Assembly (NCBI RefSeq): GCF_003600835.1
Contig: NZ_NQYC01000001.1
Coordinates: 2,002,001-2,066,000 of the forward strand
Direction: 5' to 3'
DNA length: 64,000 nucleotides
Source of the DNA: Bacillus sp. PK3_68
GTDB taxonomy: Bacteria > Bacillota > Bacilli > Bacillales > Domibacillaceae
Under the pieces are notes generated by a model. It saw only the letters and a program-made list of their open reading frames with translations. It made no database searches and was not told where the DNA came from. A program made the position numbers and the translations under genes. This document shows, one piece after another, positions 48,709 to 57,958 of this stretch; the stretch's first letter is position 1, and every line of letters starts with the position of its first letter.

Positions 48709-48924
48709 ATGAACAATCAAGGTGGTATGATGACCTCGTTGCTAGCTGTGGGAGCTGCCGGAGCTGCTATTTACGGGATATCAAGAGGGATAAGAAACGG
48801 AACGTTCCAACAGCTTTCCCAAACGGTATCGAACACCTTCAATAACCAGTCGGTTGAACAATTGGCAAACTCTGTGCTTGGTATGACAAATAATCAAAAC
48901 GCCAAAAATCAGAATAACCAGTAA
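48709..48924 (+). CDS. 71-aa small membrane protein
   Basis: ATG 48709 with AAAGGAAGG upstream; the frame to 48640 has no site. One Gly/Ala-rich helix (about 8-26; MTSLLAVGAAGAAIYGI), then a Gln/Asn/Ser-rich tail (SNTFNNQSVEQLANSV). Same design as the 56-aa ORF at 36091. Function unknown; possibly a sporulation or envelope peptide. Confidence 0.7.
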   Translation: MNNQGGMMTSLLAVGAAGAAIYGISRGIRNGTFQQLSQTVSNTFNNQSVEQLANSVLGMTNNQNAKNQNNQ

Positions 48925-48993
48925 CTCTCCCTGAAAAAGCAAAGTGCATAATGAGGCTGATCATTAAGATCCTGCTTCCTTCCTCGTATTAGG

Positions 48994-49031
48994 AGCTCTT
49001 TTTGAACGTTAAGCGTTCAAAAAGAGCTTTT
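48994..49031 (+). terminator. Terminator of the 71-aa gene
   Basis: Perfect 15-bp stem AGCTCTTTTTGAACG / CGTTCAAAAAGAGCT, 5-nt loop, T tail. Confidence 0.85.
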
Positions 49032-49153
49032 TATTTTCTGAGCAGAGCTGCTTGGATAACTCAGTCCGGTTATGAGCACCCTTAAATACACTGTATAGAA
49101 AACCGTATTTTTCTGAATACTAAAGGCAGAAGGTCTCTTAGCAGGAGGGAAAA

Positions 49154-49774
49154 ATGGCAGAAAATAAAGTCAATAAGGTTCATCTGGCGCTCTTATTTAT
49201 TATTCTTGCAGTTCTTATCTGGTCAGTTATAAAGCCGGCGGATTTCCCAACATGGACAATGGAATCCCTTCCTGCTGTGGCTGGACTAATCATTTTACTG
49301 ATCACCTATAAGAAATTTCGCTTTACTACCCTTTCTTATGTCATCATTACTATCTTAGCGGCAACAATGTTCATCGGTGGTCATTACACTTATGGAAATG
49401 TTCCGCTCTTTAATTGGATCAAGGACCATTTTGATTTAAGCAGAAACCATTATGATCGGTTTGGACACTTTTTAAAAGGAATGGCTGTCATTGTGATCAG
49501 AGAAATATTAATTCGGACATCGCCGCTCTTCAAAGGTTTTTGGTTATCTGTTATTAGCGTAAGTATGACGCTTGCTATTTCGGCGCTGTATGAAATTATT
49601 GAGTGGCTATCTGTTCTCATATCTAAAGGGAAAAAGACCTCTAAAAGCTTTCTCGGCATGCAGGGAGACATGTGGGATGCGCAATGGGATATGGCACTCA
49701 CCTTCATTGGTTCCATCCTTTTCCTTCTCCTTCTTTCGGCATTGCATAACCGGCTATTAAAAAATAAACTGTAA
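49154..49774 (+). CDS. DUF2238 membrane protein (YjdF type)
   Basis: 206 residues, six helices. RNHYDRFGHFLKGM and LGMQGDMWDAQWDM are the DUF2238 hallmarks. GGAGGG precedes the ATG. No biochemical role known. Confidence 0.85.
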   Translation: MAENKVNKVHLALLFIILAVLIWSVIKPADFPTWTMESLPAVAGLIILLITYKKFRFTTLSYVIITILAATMFIGGHYTYGNVPLFNWIKDHFDLSRNHYDRFGHFLKGMAVIVIREILIRTSPLFKGFWLSVISVSMTLAISALYEIIEWLSVLISKGKKTSKSFLGMQGDMWDAQWDMALTFIGSILFLLLLSALHNRLLKNKL

Positions 49775-49805
49775 ACAACCGCAACACACTTTATTTATAC
49801 AAACA

Positions 49806-49854
49806 AAAGAGCACCGATTTGGACAGCCTTCAGTGCCGTGAATCCGTGCTCTTT
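49806..49854. terminator. Bidirectional terminator after the DUF2238 gene
   Basis: AAAGAGCACCGATT / AATCCGTGCTCTTT with one mismatch, 21-nt loop. Confidence 0.65.
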
Positions 49855-49869
49855 ACCCGATTAGTTTTA

Positions 49870-49893
49870 GAGGAAGCATTCAGCCTCTTCCTC
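49870..49893 (-). terminator. Terminator of the VTT-domain gene
   Basis: GAGGAAG / CTTCCTC hairpin before TAAAAC on the minus strand; second hairpin between the convergent genes. Confidence 0.5.
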
Positions 49894-49902
49894 CTATTCA
49901 AT

Positions 49903-50448
49903 TTAATGACGCTTTCTTTTCAAAACACCGTAAAAAACGAGTCCCAAAACAATAAAAAAAAGGATGATGAGCTGCCAGTTGGCTGTTAGTCCCAGAGTCC
50001 ATTTTACTGAATATGCTTCGATGAACAAAGAGGGGATTTTCCCCAGAGTGCTTACTACGCTGAAGGAAAGTAAACCCATTTTGCTAAAGGCGGCTGTTAG
50101 TGTAACGGCCCCAGAAGGTATAAAAGGTACAATTCTTAATATGATCACCAGAGAGGCAGCTTCCAGACCTCCTGTATCCTTTAGTTTCTTCAGAAGCCGG
50201 CTTTTCAACGGCCTGTCTAGTTTTTTGACTCCTTGACGGTAAAGGAGAAAACTAACTACAGCTCCAGCTGCCTCTCCAATAATAGATACAATCAGTCCTG
50301 CTTTAAAACCGAAAACAGCAATGTTTGCTCCCGTTATAAAAGCGCTGGGGAGCACGCCTGAGATTGCCACTATCATGCTGAGGAGGATACTGACTAAAAA
50401 TGCTAAAATCGGATTATCCGGCATTCCTTGAATGAATTCATTCTCCAT
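49903..50448 (-). CDS. VTT-domain (DedA/TVP38-TMEM64) membrane protein
   Basis: 181 residues with about five helices. The core GEAAGAVVSFLLYRQG and IILRIVPFIPSGAVTLTAAF match the VTT/SNARE-associated domain. Relatives recycle undecaprenyl phosphate or other lipids across the membrane; specific role unknown. GAAAGGAA before ATG. Confidence 0.87.
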   Translation of the reverse strand: MENEFIQGMPDNPILAFLVSILLSMIVAISGVLPSAFITGANIAVFGFKAGLIVSIIGEAAGAVVSFLLYRQGVKKLDRPLKSRLLKKLKDTGGLEAASLVIILRIVPFIPSGAVTLTAAFSKMGLLSFSVVSTLGKIPSLFIEAYSVKWTLGLTANWQLIILFFIVLGLVFYGVLKRKRH

Positions 50449-50568
50449 GCCTTCAATTCCTTTCTACAAAATGTCATTAACTTTTTTCTCGACTGTTCAC
50501 CTTGGCCTGCAAGTCCTTTATTGGTCCTTTCATGCCTCTAAATTCAGAACGCCTCCAAAATGATCAGA

Positions 50569-51750
50569 TTAATTTTCTTCTGCGGCAAACTCCTTCTCTT
50601 CATCGACTAAAATCAAACCAAGCTCATAGTGTTGTCCTTCGTAAAGCGAGCCTTGTGCAAAACGGTTTTGCCCATTTACATCCACTACTTCCAGCTTGCA
50701 ATAAGCAGCATTTTTTTGCAGCGCTTCATAAAATTCGCTTTCTGTATTCACTTCAGTGCCATTTACCTTGTAAATAATTTCTCCAATCTTCAAATCCATT
50801 TTCTTTGCAGGTGTATAGGGCAAAATGCCAAGAACCATGACACCTTTCGGCTGCGGTGTAAAGAAATAGTGACGATCTCTTTCGTATGCATAATGACGCC
50901 AAGAAATCCAAATGCGGCTTATAAAAGCAAACACGGCGCTAATAACTGCCAGCACCGGCACCCAATAAGCGGCAATGGCCAACAATAATGTAACTACACC
51001 CGCAGCAATAATATTTTTTCCAGTCGCCTTTACGGCGAGCTCCGGCAATGTGCTTTTGATCAGCTGGGCAAAGCCGACCAAAAAAGGAAACCAAATAAAT
51101 GAGTATGTCTCTGAGCCAATTGATATAACCGGCCACCAAGGCCATGGCGATGTAAGCTCTCCGGTTGGCAGCACCAAGAATACCGGCACAAGCCATAGGC
51201 GCTGAGCAAACTGAACACCTACTTTTAATCCGCGCGGACTCTCCACAAGTCGCGGTGACGTTCCTTGCCACCCTCGCTTTAGCATCAGCAATCCCTCTGT
51301 AATGAATAGAAGCGCTAAAACAATCGCCATCGTCATCAATATTTTGCTAAAGGAAAACCCTTCATGCGGAATAAATGAGTAACCTGTTTTTTCCGTCACC
51401 GCAAAGATAATCAAAGCGAGGCTAATTGTCCATGCAGGTGACAGCAGCCGGAAACCACCTGCACTTAAGATAATCGTGACAGCGGCAATGAAATTTAGCA
51501 GTTCAAGCGGAAGCGTAAGTCCAAAACCAATTGACACGATTGATAAAAGCAGCCCGATTAATAAGCTGGAGGGCAGTATGTAACGAACTTCCTGATAAAT
51601 ATCATACACTCGCGTGTGAAAGTCTTTCCGTTCTCTTGATACTCGGAACATGCCGACGACAAAAGCAAGCAAGAACGAAAAATAAAAAATTGGATGGATA
51701 AATAACTTTCCGAAGCCGCCTAAGAGCCCCAACAACCATTCTTGTAGCAT
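50569..51750 (-). CDS. minJ: Division-site topological factor MinJ (PDZ membrane protein)
   Basis: About 393 residues: roughly eight helices in the first 280, then a PDZ-like domain (about 295-375; GVMVLGILPYTPAKKMDLKIGEIIYKVNG). This design and the location beside ctpB are those of B. subtilis MinJ, which links DivIVA to MinD. Start at ATG 51750 is favoured: GGTGGGG lies upstream; a GTG four codons earlier overlaps it. Downstream of the ctpB terminator, so separately transcribed. Confidence 0.9.
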   Translation of the reverse strand: MLQEWLLGLLGGFGKLFIHPIFYFSFLLAFVVGMFRVSRERKDFHTRVYDIYQEVRYILPSSLLIGLLLSIVSIGFGLTLPLELLNFIAAVTIILSAGGFRLLSPAWTISLALIIFAVTEKTGYSFIPHEGFSFSKILMTMAIVLALLFITEGLLMLKRGWQGTSPRLVESPRGLKVGVQFAQRLWLVPVFLVLPTGELTSPWPWWPVISIGSETYSFIWFPFLVGFAQLIKSTLPELAVKATGKNIIAAGVVTLLLAIAAYWVPVLAVISAVFAFISRIWISWRHYAYERDRHYFFTPQPKGVMVLGILPYTPAKKMDLKIGEIIYKVNGTEVNTESEFYEALQKNAAYCKLEVVDVNGQNRFAQGSLYEGQHYELGLILVDEEKEFAAEEN

Positions 51751-51858
51751 GGCGTTCCCCACCTTACGTTAATTGCATTCTACTCAATATTGTAGCAAAA
51801 AAGTGACCGTGCGTGAGTATATATCACGTTTCATTTGTGAAAGAAGTATTTCACTACA

Positions 51859-51896
51859 AAAAAGAACAGCTGCCCCTTCGTTGAGGCAACCGTTCA
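51859..51896 (-). terminator. Terminator of ctpB
   Basis: GAACAGCTGCC / GGCAACCGTTC with two mismatches; minus strand ends in six T. Confidence 0.7.
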
Positions 51897-51908
51897 TTCG
51901 TCATTTTA

Positions 51909-53357
51909 TTACTTATCTAAATTTTTTATATACGAGAGGGCTGCCTGCAGCTGGAGGTCATTCTTTTCCTCTTTCATTTCCTTTATCCATCTCTGTTCGA
52001 GCTCACTTGCTGTTTTCTTATCAATCTTTCCGGTCGCTTTCATTCCGGCCTGTACTTGCAGGGCACGAACCGCTTTCTCTGTTTCAACACTAAAATAGCC
52101 GTCTGTTCTTCCAGGTGCATATCCAAGACCGGCAAGCATCATTTGGGCACTCTTTACATTATCATTGTTCATTTCACGAATGAGCGGCTGGCTCACTTGA
52201 AGTGGGTGAGCATAAAAGTAGTCCGGCTGCCTCACTTCAATATCGGGACGAATTCCTTTTTTGTGAATCCAATTGCCGTTTGGCGTCAGCCATTTATGAG
52301 TGGTTAGTTTCAAATTGCTGCCGTCTCCAAGCGGCACTGGCTGCTGAACGGTTCCCTTTCCAAAACTTGTTTCACCGATGATAGGATAACCCTCTGCTTC
52401 CTTCAGCGCTCCCGCCAATATTTCAGAGGCAGACGCACTTCCCTCGTCTGTAAGCACAGCAATCGGATAAGGCTTCACTTTTTTCGTTTCTGAGAAATAA
52501 GGTACTTTGCGCCCTGACTTTTCTTCAATCTGCATATACGGTTTATTCTCTGTCACAAGCTCTTTCAAGATCTCCTCTACGCTTGTCAAGAAGCCGCCTG
52601 GATTCCCACGCACATCGATGATGAGGCCATCCAGTTCTTTTTTCTCCATCTTCTTTAGTTCTGATTTAAAATCTTTTGCCGTTTCTTCAGAAAATGAAGT
52701 CATTTCAATAACGCCAATCCGTTTTCCTTGTTTTCCCTTTACCTTCGCAAAGACAGTTTCAATCGGAATATTATCTCGCTTTACTTTAACATCAAGCGGT
52801 TTCGTCATGCCTGGACGGATAATTCCCATTGTCACCGTCGTTCCTTTTTTGCCGCGAATTTTCTTCGTCGCTTCATAAATCGTCAGTCCATCTACCGTTT
52901 TTCCATTAATTGTAACAATCTGGTCCTTCGGCTTTAATCCGGCTTTTTCTGCCGGCGAATCTTTAAATGGAGCAACAATAGTCAGTTTTCCCTCTACAAC
53001 AGTGATCTCCGCACCGATGCCTTCAAAAGAGGAGTCCAACGACTCTTCGAATTGTTTGGCCGTTTCAGCATCCATATATACGGAATAGGGATCCTTTAAA
53101 GAACTAACCATTCCATCAATTGCTCCTTCTACAAGCTCGGTCCGGTTCACCTTTTCCACATATTGATTGGCAATCACTTCATATACGGTCTGCACTTTAT
53201 GAAGCTCGTCCGGCAGATTCGTTTGTTCCGGTGCTGTCTGCGGTGGCTGGGCCGTATTCTCTTCTTCATCCATCACTGTCAGCCCCCCATACATTCCTCC
53301 GGCCCCTATTATAAAAGAAGACACCGTCAGCACCGCCACCCATTTTCTTTTCACCAT
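51909..53357 (-). CDS. ctpB: S41-family carboxy-terminal processing protease (CtpB type)
   Basis: Start ATG 53357 (GGAGGGGG upstream), about 482 residues. N-terminal membrane anchor (about 5-25), PDZ domain (about 95-180), S41 core with catalytic Ser in TDEGSASASEILAGAL and Lys in GETSFGKGTVQ, and a C-terminal peptidoglycan-binding domain (MNNDNVKSAQMML to KTASELE). In B. subtilis CtpB cleaves SpoIVFA to activate sigma-K during sporulation. Confidence 0.93.
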   Translation of the reverse strand: MVKRKWVAVLTVSSFIIGAGGMYGGLTVMDEEENTAQPPQTAPEQTNLPDELHKVQTVYEVIANQYVEKVNRTELVEGAIDGMVSSLKDPYSVYMDAETAKQFEESLDSSFEGIGAEITVVEGKLTIVAPFKDSPAEKAGLKPKDQIVTINGKTVDGLTIYEATKKIRGKKGTTVTMGIIRPGMTKPLDVKVKRDNIPIETVFAKVKGKQGKRIGVIEMTSFSEETAKDFKSELKKMEKKELDGLIIDVRGNPGGFLTSVEEILKELVTENKPYMQIEEKSGRKVPYFSETKKVKPYPIAVLTDEGSASASEILAGALKEAEGYPIIGETSFGKGTVQQPVPLGDGSNLKLTTHKWLTPNGNWIHKKGIRPDIEVRQPDYFYAHPLQVSQPLIREMNNDNVKSAQMMLAGLGYAPGRTDGYFSVETEKAVRALQVQAGMKATGKIDKKTASELEQRWIKEMKEEKNDLQLQAALSYIKNLDK

Positions 53358-53471
53358 TCCGCCCCCTCCAATTTGGAAAGCTAAAAAAGCCGCCCGGCTC
53401 ACTACCGCACGGACAGCCCTTTCTCCCACTTTATGAAAGGAATGGACAAGTTATGAATAGCTCTTTGAAAA

Positions 53472-53505
53472 AATAGGCAGCCCTTTTGCCAAGGAGCTGC
53501 CTATT
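53472..53505 (-). terminator. Terminator of the Cys/Met enzyme gene
   Basis: AATAGGCAGC / GCTGCCTATT followed on the minus strand by six T. Confidence 0.8.
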
Positions 53506-53511
53506 GTAATA

Positions 53512-54660
53512 TTAACGCACGAATGCTGTATGAATGGCCTGTTCGATCTGATTAATAATATCAGCTGGTTCTTCAATGCCAACAGAAATACGAACAACCC
53601 GCTCATTAATGCCAAGGGCACTTTTTTCGTCTTCTGTTAACGAGCGGTGAGAAGTGCCAAGCGGATATGAAACAGTCGTTTCAACCCCTGCAAGAGAAGG
53701 AACAATCTTAATCCATCCGAGTGAGGAGAAAAAGCGATTCATATCCACCCCTTCATTTAATTCAATGCTAACCATAGCCCCGTTACCTTGCTCTGACACA
53801 TATTTAGGGTAATATGTTTTTTTGACTCCCCTGTGCGCTTGAAGAAAATCAGCGAGCTCCTGGGCATTTTTCGTCTGACATTCCATGCGAATCGCTAATG
53901 TTTTTAATCCGCGGTAAGCAAGCCACGATTCAAATGGACTTAGATTCATTCCCATGTTAACGATCCGGCTTCGGCTCTTTTCAATGAGCTCCTTGCTGCC
54001 GACCAGCACTCCGGCTGTAACGTCACTATGCCCGCCGATGTACTTGGTCGCACTGTGAACGACTAGATCCACACCTTGTGCAAACGGCTGCAGCAAATAA
54101 GGCGTAGCAAATGTATTATCCATCATCACAGAAAGACCATGCTTTTTAGCTATTTCCGTCAGCCTCTCTATGTTTTCTACCCGCAAGAAAGGATTGGAAA
54201 TTGTTTCTGAGTACAACAGCTTTGTGTTCGGCTGAATAGCTGCTTCAACTGCCTGATGATCGCTAAAATCGACAAATGAGGTAGCAATGCCAAACGCCTG
54301 CAGCTCTTCCTTAATTAAATGATAAGTACCGCCATAAAGGTCGCTTGCCGCCACCACATGATCTCCGCTTTGAGCCGCAGCCAAAATTCCCGCAAGAATA
54401 GCCCCAAGGCCTGAGGAAGCCGCTACTCCCTCCGGAGCTCCTTCCAGTGCTGCCACTGCTTTCGCGAGCTCATCCGTATTCGGGTTGCCATTTCTCGTGT
54501 ATAAATAGGGAGTTTCGCCCTCAAAATACCCTTCTAACTCTTCTAAACTATTAAACGAAAAAACGGACGTCTGATAAATAGGGGTAGATTTACTTTTAAT
54601 ATTCCCTGTTTTTGATAATCCGCTGTGTACGGCTTTCGTTCTAAATGACTGATCCTTCAT
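53512..54660 (-). CDS. Cys/Met-metabolism PLP-dependent enzyme
   Basis: Trans-sulfuration family (cystathionine gamma-synthase, beta-lyase, gamma-lyase, methionine gamma-lyase). About 382 residues from ATG 54660 (GGAAGGAAG upstream). PLP motifs: SDLYGGTYHL, MDNTFATPYL, and the Schiff-base Lys in SATKYIGGHSD (about residue 199). Exact reaction cannot be fixed. No SAM riboswitch or T-box is visible in the leader. Confidence 0.87.
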   Translation of the reverse strand: MKDQSFRTKAVHSGLSKTGNIKSKSTPIYQTSVFSFNSLEELEGYFEGETPYLYTRNGNPNTDELAKAVAALEGAPEGVAASSGLGAILAGILAAAQSGDHVVAASDLYGGTYHLIKEELQAFGIATSFVDFSDHQAVEAAIQPNTKLLYSETISNPFLRVENIERLTEIAKKHGLSVMMDNTFATPYLLQPFAQGVDLVVHSATKYIGGHSDVTAGVLVGSKELIEKSRSRIVNMGMNLSPFESWLAYRGLKTLAIRMECQTKNAQELADFLQAHRGVKKTYYPKYVSEQGNGAMVSIELNEGVDMNRFFSSLGWIKIVPSLAGVETTVSYPLGTSHRSLTEDEKSALGINERVVRISVGIEEPADIINQIEQAIHTAFVR

Positions 54661-54877
54661 GTTCCCATCTTCCTTCCATTGCCAACTCACCTATTAAGGA
54701 GCTGTTGGTTGCTTCAGATAATCTTTTCCCGGCTATTCATGCTCATTCCTTTATATACATACTGTACACCTGCTTATCCGGAATATTCAATATATAATGT
54801 TCAGGAGAAAACAGATAGGCTTAGCGACAGGCAAAGAAAGGTCTTAAGTGTGAAAGCATGATTATTTAGCGGATAAA

Positions 54878-54926
54878 AGAGACAAGCATCGGTAGTACCT
54901 CTTGGCAAAAACTATTGCTTGTCTCT
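54878..54926 (-). terminator. Terminator of the TlpA-like gene
   Basis: AGAGACAAGC / GCTTGTCTCT with a 29-nt loop that folds further; T tail on minus strand. Confidence 0.7.
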
Positions 54927-54945
54927 ATCCACATACAAACATTCA

Positions 54946-55527
54946 CTATTTCAGCTCACTAACAAGTTTTTTCATCATTTGTTCATCCATTGGACCAATA
55001 ATTTTTTGATGAATGGTCCCGTCTGTGTTAAGAACATACGTGGTTGGGATTGTAGCTACCTGGTATTGCGGCCCAATTGTTCCTTCTTTATCAAGAAGGA
55101 TCGGAAAAGTTAAGTCATATTGTTTAGCAAATTCAACAACCGCTGCTTTTCCTCTATCCTCGCTTGTTAAGTTTACTGCTAAAATTTCCATGTTACTTTT
55201 CTCTGCTTCTTTTTTGTAAAAGCTTTGCATATGAGGCATCTCTGCTTTACAAGGCGGGCACCAGGTGGCCCAAAAGTTTAACATTACTTTCTTGCCCCGG
55301 TAGTCCGACAAAGACACTTTTTTCCCATCTAATGTTTGGAGAGTAAAGTCTGGCGCTTGATCGCCCAGGCCAATACCAGAAGCCATTCCTGAAACAGCTT
55401 CCTGATCAGCCACTTCTATACCGGGATTTTCAATTTTTGTGATTTCCTTTTTATCTTTTACTACATTTACTGCTGCAATTCCAGCTAGTAAAACGAGCAG
55501 CAAAATGCCAAACCATTTTTTATTCAA
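54946..55527 (-). CDS. TlpA/ResA-family thiol-disulfide oxidoreductase
   Basis: 193 residues: N-terminal membrane anchor (about 4-19) and an extracytoplasmic thioredoxin fold with WCPPC active site and the cis-Pro TIPTTYVL. Usual roles: cytochrome c maturation (ResA) or spore cortex (StoA). TTG start at 55527 with AGGAGG 7 nt before. Its start overlaps the end of the upstream membrane gene. Confidence 0.9.
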   Translation of the reverse strand: MNKKWFGILLLVLLAGIAAVNVVKDKKEITKIENPGIEVADQEAVSGMASGIGLGDQAPDFTLQTLDGKKVSLSDYRGKKVMLNFWATWCPPCKAEMPHMQSFYKKEAEKSNMEILAVNLTSEDRGKAAVVEFAKQYDLTFPILLDKEGTIGPQYQVATIPTTYVLNTDGTIHQKIIGPMDEQMMKKLVSELK

Positions 55528-56104
55528 TGGGATCCCTCCTGACAATGAAAGTAAAGAACAGCGCTGCCCCTATATAGAACAAGCTATGCAGGTAGAATAA
55601 ATCAGCAGTGAGCGATTCAAACAACAACTGCCATAACGTAAATAACCAGATAGTGCCGGCTGCTTGTCTAAGAGGAACAGCTAGCTGGGCTACACCTCCC
55701 GCAAGCTGAATCCATGCCAACAAGCCAGCTTGTCCTCTTAATAAGGACAGCATCCATTCAAAAGAAATTATCACTATCATCCACGTCCAAATAATTTGCG
55801 GCCGCTTTTCCGCAGGGGTCTTCCACAGCAGATAGATGCATACAGCGATCAGGCCGAGCCAAATGCCTTTCCAGCCGCCATTAAAATACATCAGCGACAA
55901 AGGTGACTTTACTACAAGCATAAAGCTGAACAAAAGCACACTTACCTTCCACACAGCAACAAATAAAAAGACAGCATTCACATAAAGTTCCAAAAAAACC
56001 TTGTCTTTTTTTAGCCAAATGACTAAAGCGCCAATGATGAAAGCAGCTAGAATGGCCAGCTGGGCTGCCGGGACAGTCAAAGAGCCTATTGTAAACCAGT
56101 TCAT
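55520..56104 (-). CDS. 194-aa polytopic membrane protein, function unknown
   Basis: About six helices, tryptophan-rich (WKVSVLLFSFML, IIWTWMIVII), no charged motifs or cysteine pairs. Not CcdA. It is coupled to the TlpA-like gene by an 8-bp overlap, so a redox or electron-supply partner is possible, but I do not recognise the family. Confidence 0.75.
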   Translation of the reverse strand: MNWFTIGSLTVPAAQLAILAAFIIGALVIWLKKDKVFLELYVNAVFLFVAVWKVSVLLFSFMLVVKSPLSLMYFNGGWKGIWLGLIAVCIYLLWKTPAEKRPQIIWTWMIVIISFEWMLSLLRGQAGLLAWIQLAGGVAQLAVPLRQAAGTIWLFTLWQLLFESLTADLFYLHSLFYIGAALFFTFIVRRDPIE

Positions 56105-56239
56105 TTTTATTGTATTCCTTTACTCAAAAATATTGCTTTTGTATTCTCTTTAAAAAACGGCTATTTCTTTTATATACTATCATAGGTATAAGCCTACACA
56201 AAAATACCTTCTCCGTCCATCTTCTTTTATTATAAGCAA

Positions 56240-56270
56240 AAGAGGGCTGCCCTAATAGATCAGCCCTCTT
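56240..56270 (-). terminator. Terminator of the YjcZ-type gene
   Basis: AAGAGGGCTG / CAGCCCTCTT with T tail on the minus strand. Confidence 0.75.
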
Positions 56271-56285
56271 CTCCTCTTTTATTTA

Positions 56286-56390
56286 TTAGTAACCCCAGCC
56301 AATGTAAGCTGCCCCAACAATAATCAAGAGGATAAACAAGACAACGATCAAAGCAAAGCCGCCTCCGTATCCGTATCCGCCACCGCTCAT
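56286..56390 (-). CDS. YjcZ-family sporulation peptide (34 aa)
   Basis: ATG at 56390 with a strong GGGGAGGTG site, TAA at 56286, then a terminator. Gly/Tyr-rich head ([11 protein letters not shown]) followed by one membrane helix ([21 protein letters not shown]). This is the classic YjcZ/SscA-type short hydrophobic peptide found in spores of bacilli. Confidence 0.85.
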   Translation of the reverse strand: MSGGGYGYGGGFALIVVLFILLIIVGAAYIGWGY

Positions 56391-56495
56391 ACTTTACACC
56401 TCCCCTTCACTTACAATTACAGACTATTCAAAAGGGGAAAGATTGCGCGGGCGAACGCCCAGAATAGATGCTTTAGACCAGTAACCGCAAAAACA

Positions 56496-56540
56496 AAAGC
56501 CATCCTTGAATGCCTGATATAGGCTTTTAAGGATGGCTTT
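56496..56540 (-). terminator. Terminator of the M23 hydrolase gene
   Basis: AAAGCCATCCTT / AAGGATGGCTTT, perfect 12 bp. Confidence 0.75.
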
Positions 56541-56543
56541 CTA

Positions 56544-57884
56544 TTAAAAATTGACATATTTACGCGGATCAACCGCATTTTCTTTAGACAATGTCCAAGG
56601 GCCTTCATGAATTTCAAAATGCAAATGCTGGCCAAACGAACGGCCTGTATTACCCATATAGCCAATAACCTGCCCTTTTGAGACGCTTCCGCCTTGGGCC
56701 ACACGCTCTGACATATGAGCATAAACAGTAGTGAACACTTTCCCATTAATAGAGTGAGAGATGAAGATGCAATTTCCATAGGAAGCTGAATAATAGGAAC
56801 GGATTACTTCTCCGTCCGCCGCCGCTACAATCGGCACGCTGGCGCTGTTTGCAATGTCGATACCTTTATGGTCTCCCAAGCTCCTTGTCCCGAATCCAGA
56901 AGATACATGCCCTTGAGCTGGGCGCATAAATGATCCGCCTGAAACAGCTGGCGTATCGTTTGAACGATCGGCTGAGACGGACTCTTCCTTAGGAGCTGCT
57001 GGCTGGCGACTGCTGCTGTTTCTCTTTTGACTTTCTGCAGCTTGCTTCTCGCTTTCACGTGCAAGCTTTTCTTGTTCCTTGCGTGCTTGTTCTTCCTTTG
57101 CAAGACGGGATTGTTCAGATGAAATAGCCGCTTTGATTGCTTTTTCTTGAGAAGAAAGCAACTCCTGCTCTTCTTCTAAACTTAGTTTTTGATTGTGTGC
57201 GTGATCTTCTTCACTGGCAAGCTGCTGCATAACTTTGTCTTTTGCTGCTTTTTTCTTATCCAGGCCGGCTTTCAATTCTTTTAAATCAGCAAGCATGCTT
57301 TCTAAGTTAGCTAATTTAGTTTTTAGCTGCTGCTCGCTTTTTTCTAATTTATTTTTATCTGCCTCTTGTTCCTGCAAAATATCTTTATCAGCATTTACTA
57401 ATGTAGTCACAGCGCTGGCTCGATTAATAAAATCAGTAAAGCTTTCTGAACCAAGCAGCACATCAATATAGCTTGCTGATCCGCCGCTTTGTTGCAAAGA
57501 ACGGGCCCGATCTTGCAGAACGAGATTTCTCTCAGCAATGCGCTTTTTCAAGTCCTCTATTTCTTTTCGAAGCTTCTTTATTTCCTTCTTTGTCTCCGCA
57601 ACTGCTGCTTGCTTTTCACGGATTTGCTTTTCTGCTTTAGTAATAGACTGATCCAACTGTTCAATTTCTGAAGAGAGCTTTGCCTGCTTGCTTTGCAGTT
57701 CGTTAATTTTCTTGCTTTTCTCGTTAATATTTTGTTTGATATCTGATTGTTTGTTTTCAATTTGATGCTGGCGGCTCTCCAGGTCGGATAACTTGGAAGC
57801 AAACGCTTCTTTTGTCATTCCTAATGTGCCCCCAAAGCCAAGAGATGCCGTTAAAGCAACTGTAAGTCCTATACGTTTCTTCAA
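56544..57884 (-). CDS. Coiled-coil murein hydrolase with M23 (LytM) domain
   Basis: 446 residues. Signal peptide (1-29; cleavage near AFA-SKL), long coiled coil (about 30-265, heptads rich in Lys/Glu/Gln), a linker, and an M23 zinc endopeptidase domain (about 320-446) with HKGIDIANS and HLHFEIH. This is the EnvC/PcsB architecture. Directly downstream of ftsEX, so it is likely the hydrolase switched on by FtsEX, as CwlO is in B. subtilis. Confidence 0.9.
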   Translation of the reverse strand: MKKRIGLTVALTASLGFGGTLGMTKEAFASKLSDLESRQHQIENKQSDIKQNINEKSKKINELQSKQAKLSSEIEQLDQSITKAEKQIREKQAAVAETKKEIKKLRKEIEDLKKRIAERNLVLQDRARSLQQSGGSASYIDVLLGSESFTDFINRASAVTTLVNADKDILQEQEADKNKLEKSEQQLKTKLANLESMLADLKELKAGLDKKKAAKDKVMQQLASEEDHAHNQKLSLEEEQELLSSQEKAIKAAISSEQSRLAKEEQARKEQEKLARESEKQAAESQKRNSSSRQPAAPKEESVSADRSNDTPAVSGGSFMRPAQGHVSSGFGTRSLGDHKGIDIANSASVPIVAAADGEVIRSYYSASYGNCIFISHSINGKVFTTVYAHMSERVAQGGSVSKGQVIGYMGNTGRSFGQHLHFEIHEGPWTLSKENAVDPRKYVNF

Positions 57885-57958
57885 ACTCCAATTCTCCTCT
57901 CTGTTCCCCTGAAAATCTCCAGTTTACCTATCTATTAGCCAGATAAAATGATCGTTGA

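Noticed and set aside
53358-53429. N-terminal extension of the ctpB frame up to 53429
   Set aside because: GGAGGGGG and the membrane anchor both point to ATG 53357; the extension has no site and is not hydrophobic in the right way.
54661-54877. SAM riboswitch or T-box upstream of the Cys/Met enzyme
   Set aside because: None of the conserved S-box or T-box core sequences is present in the 285-bp region.
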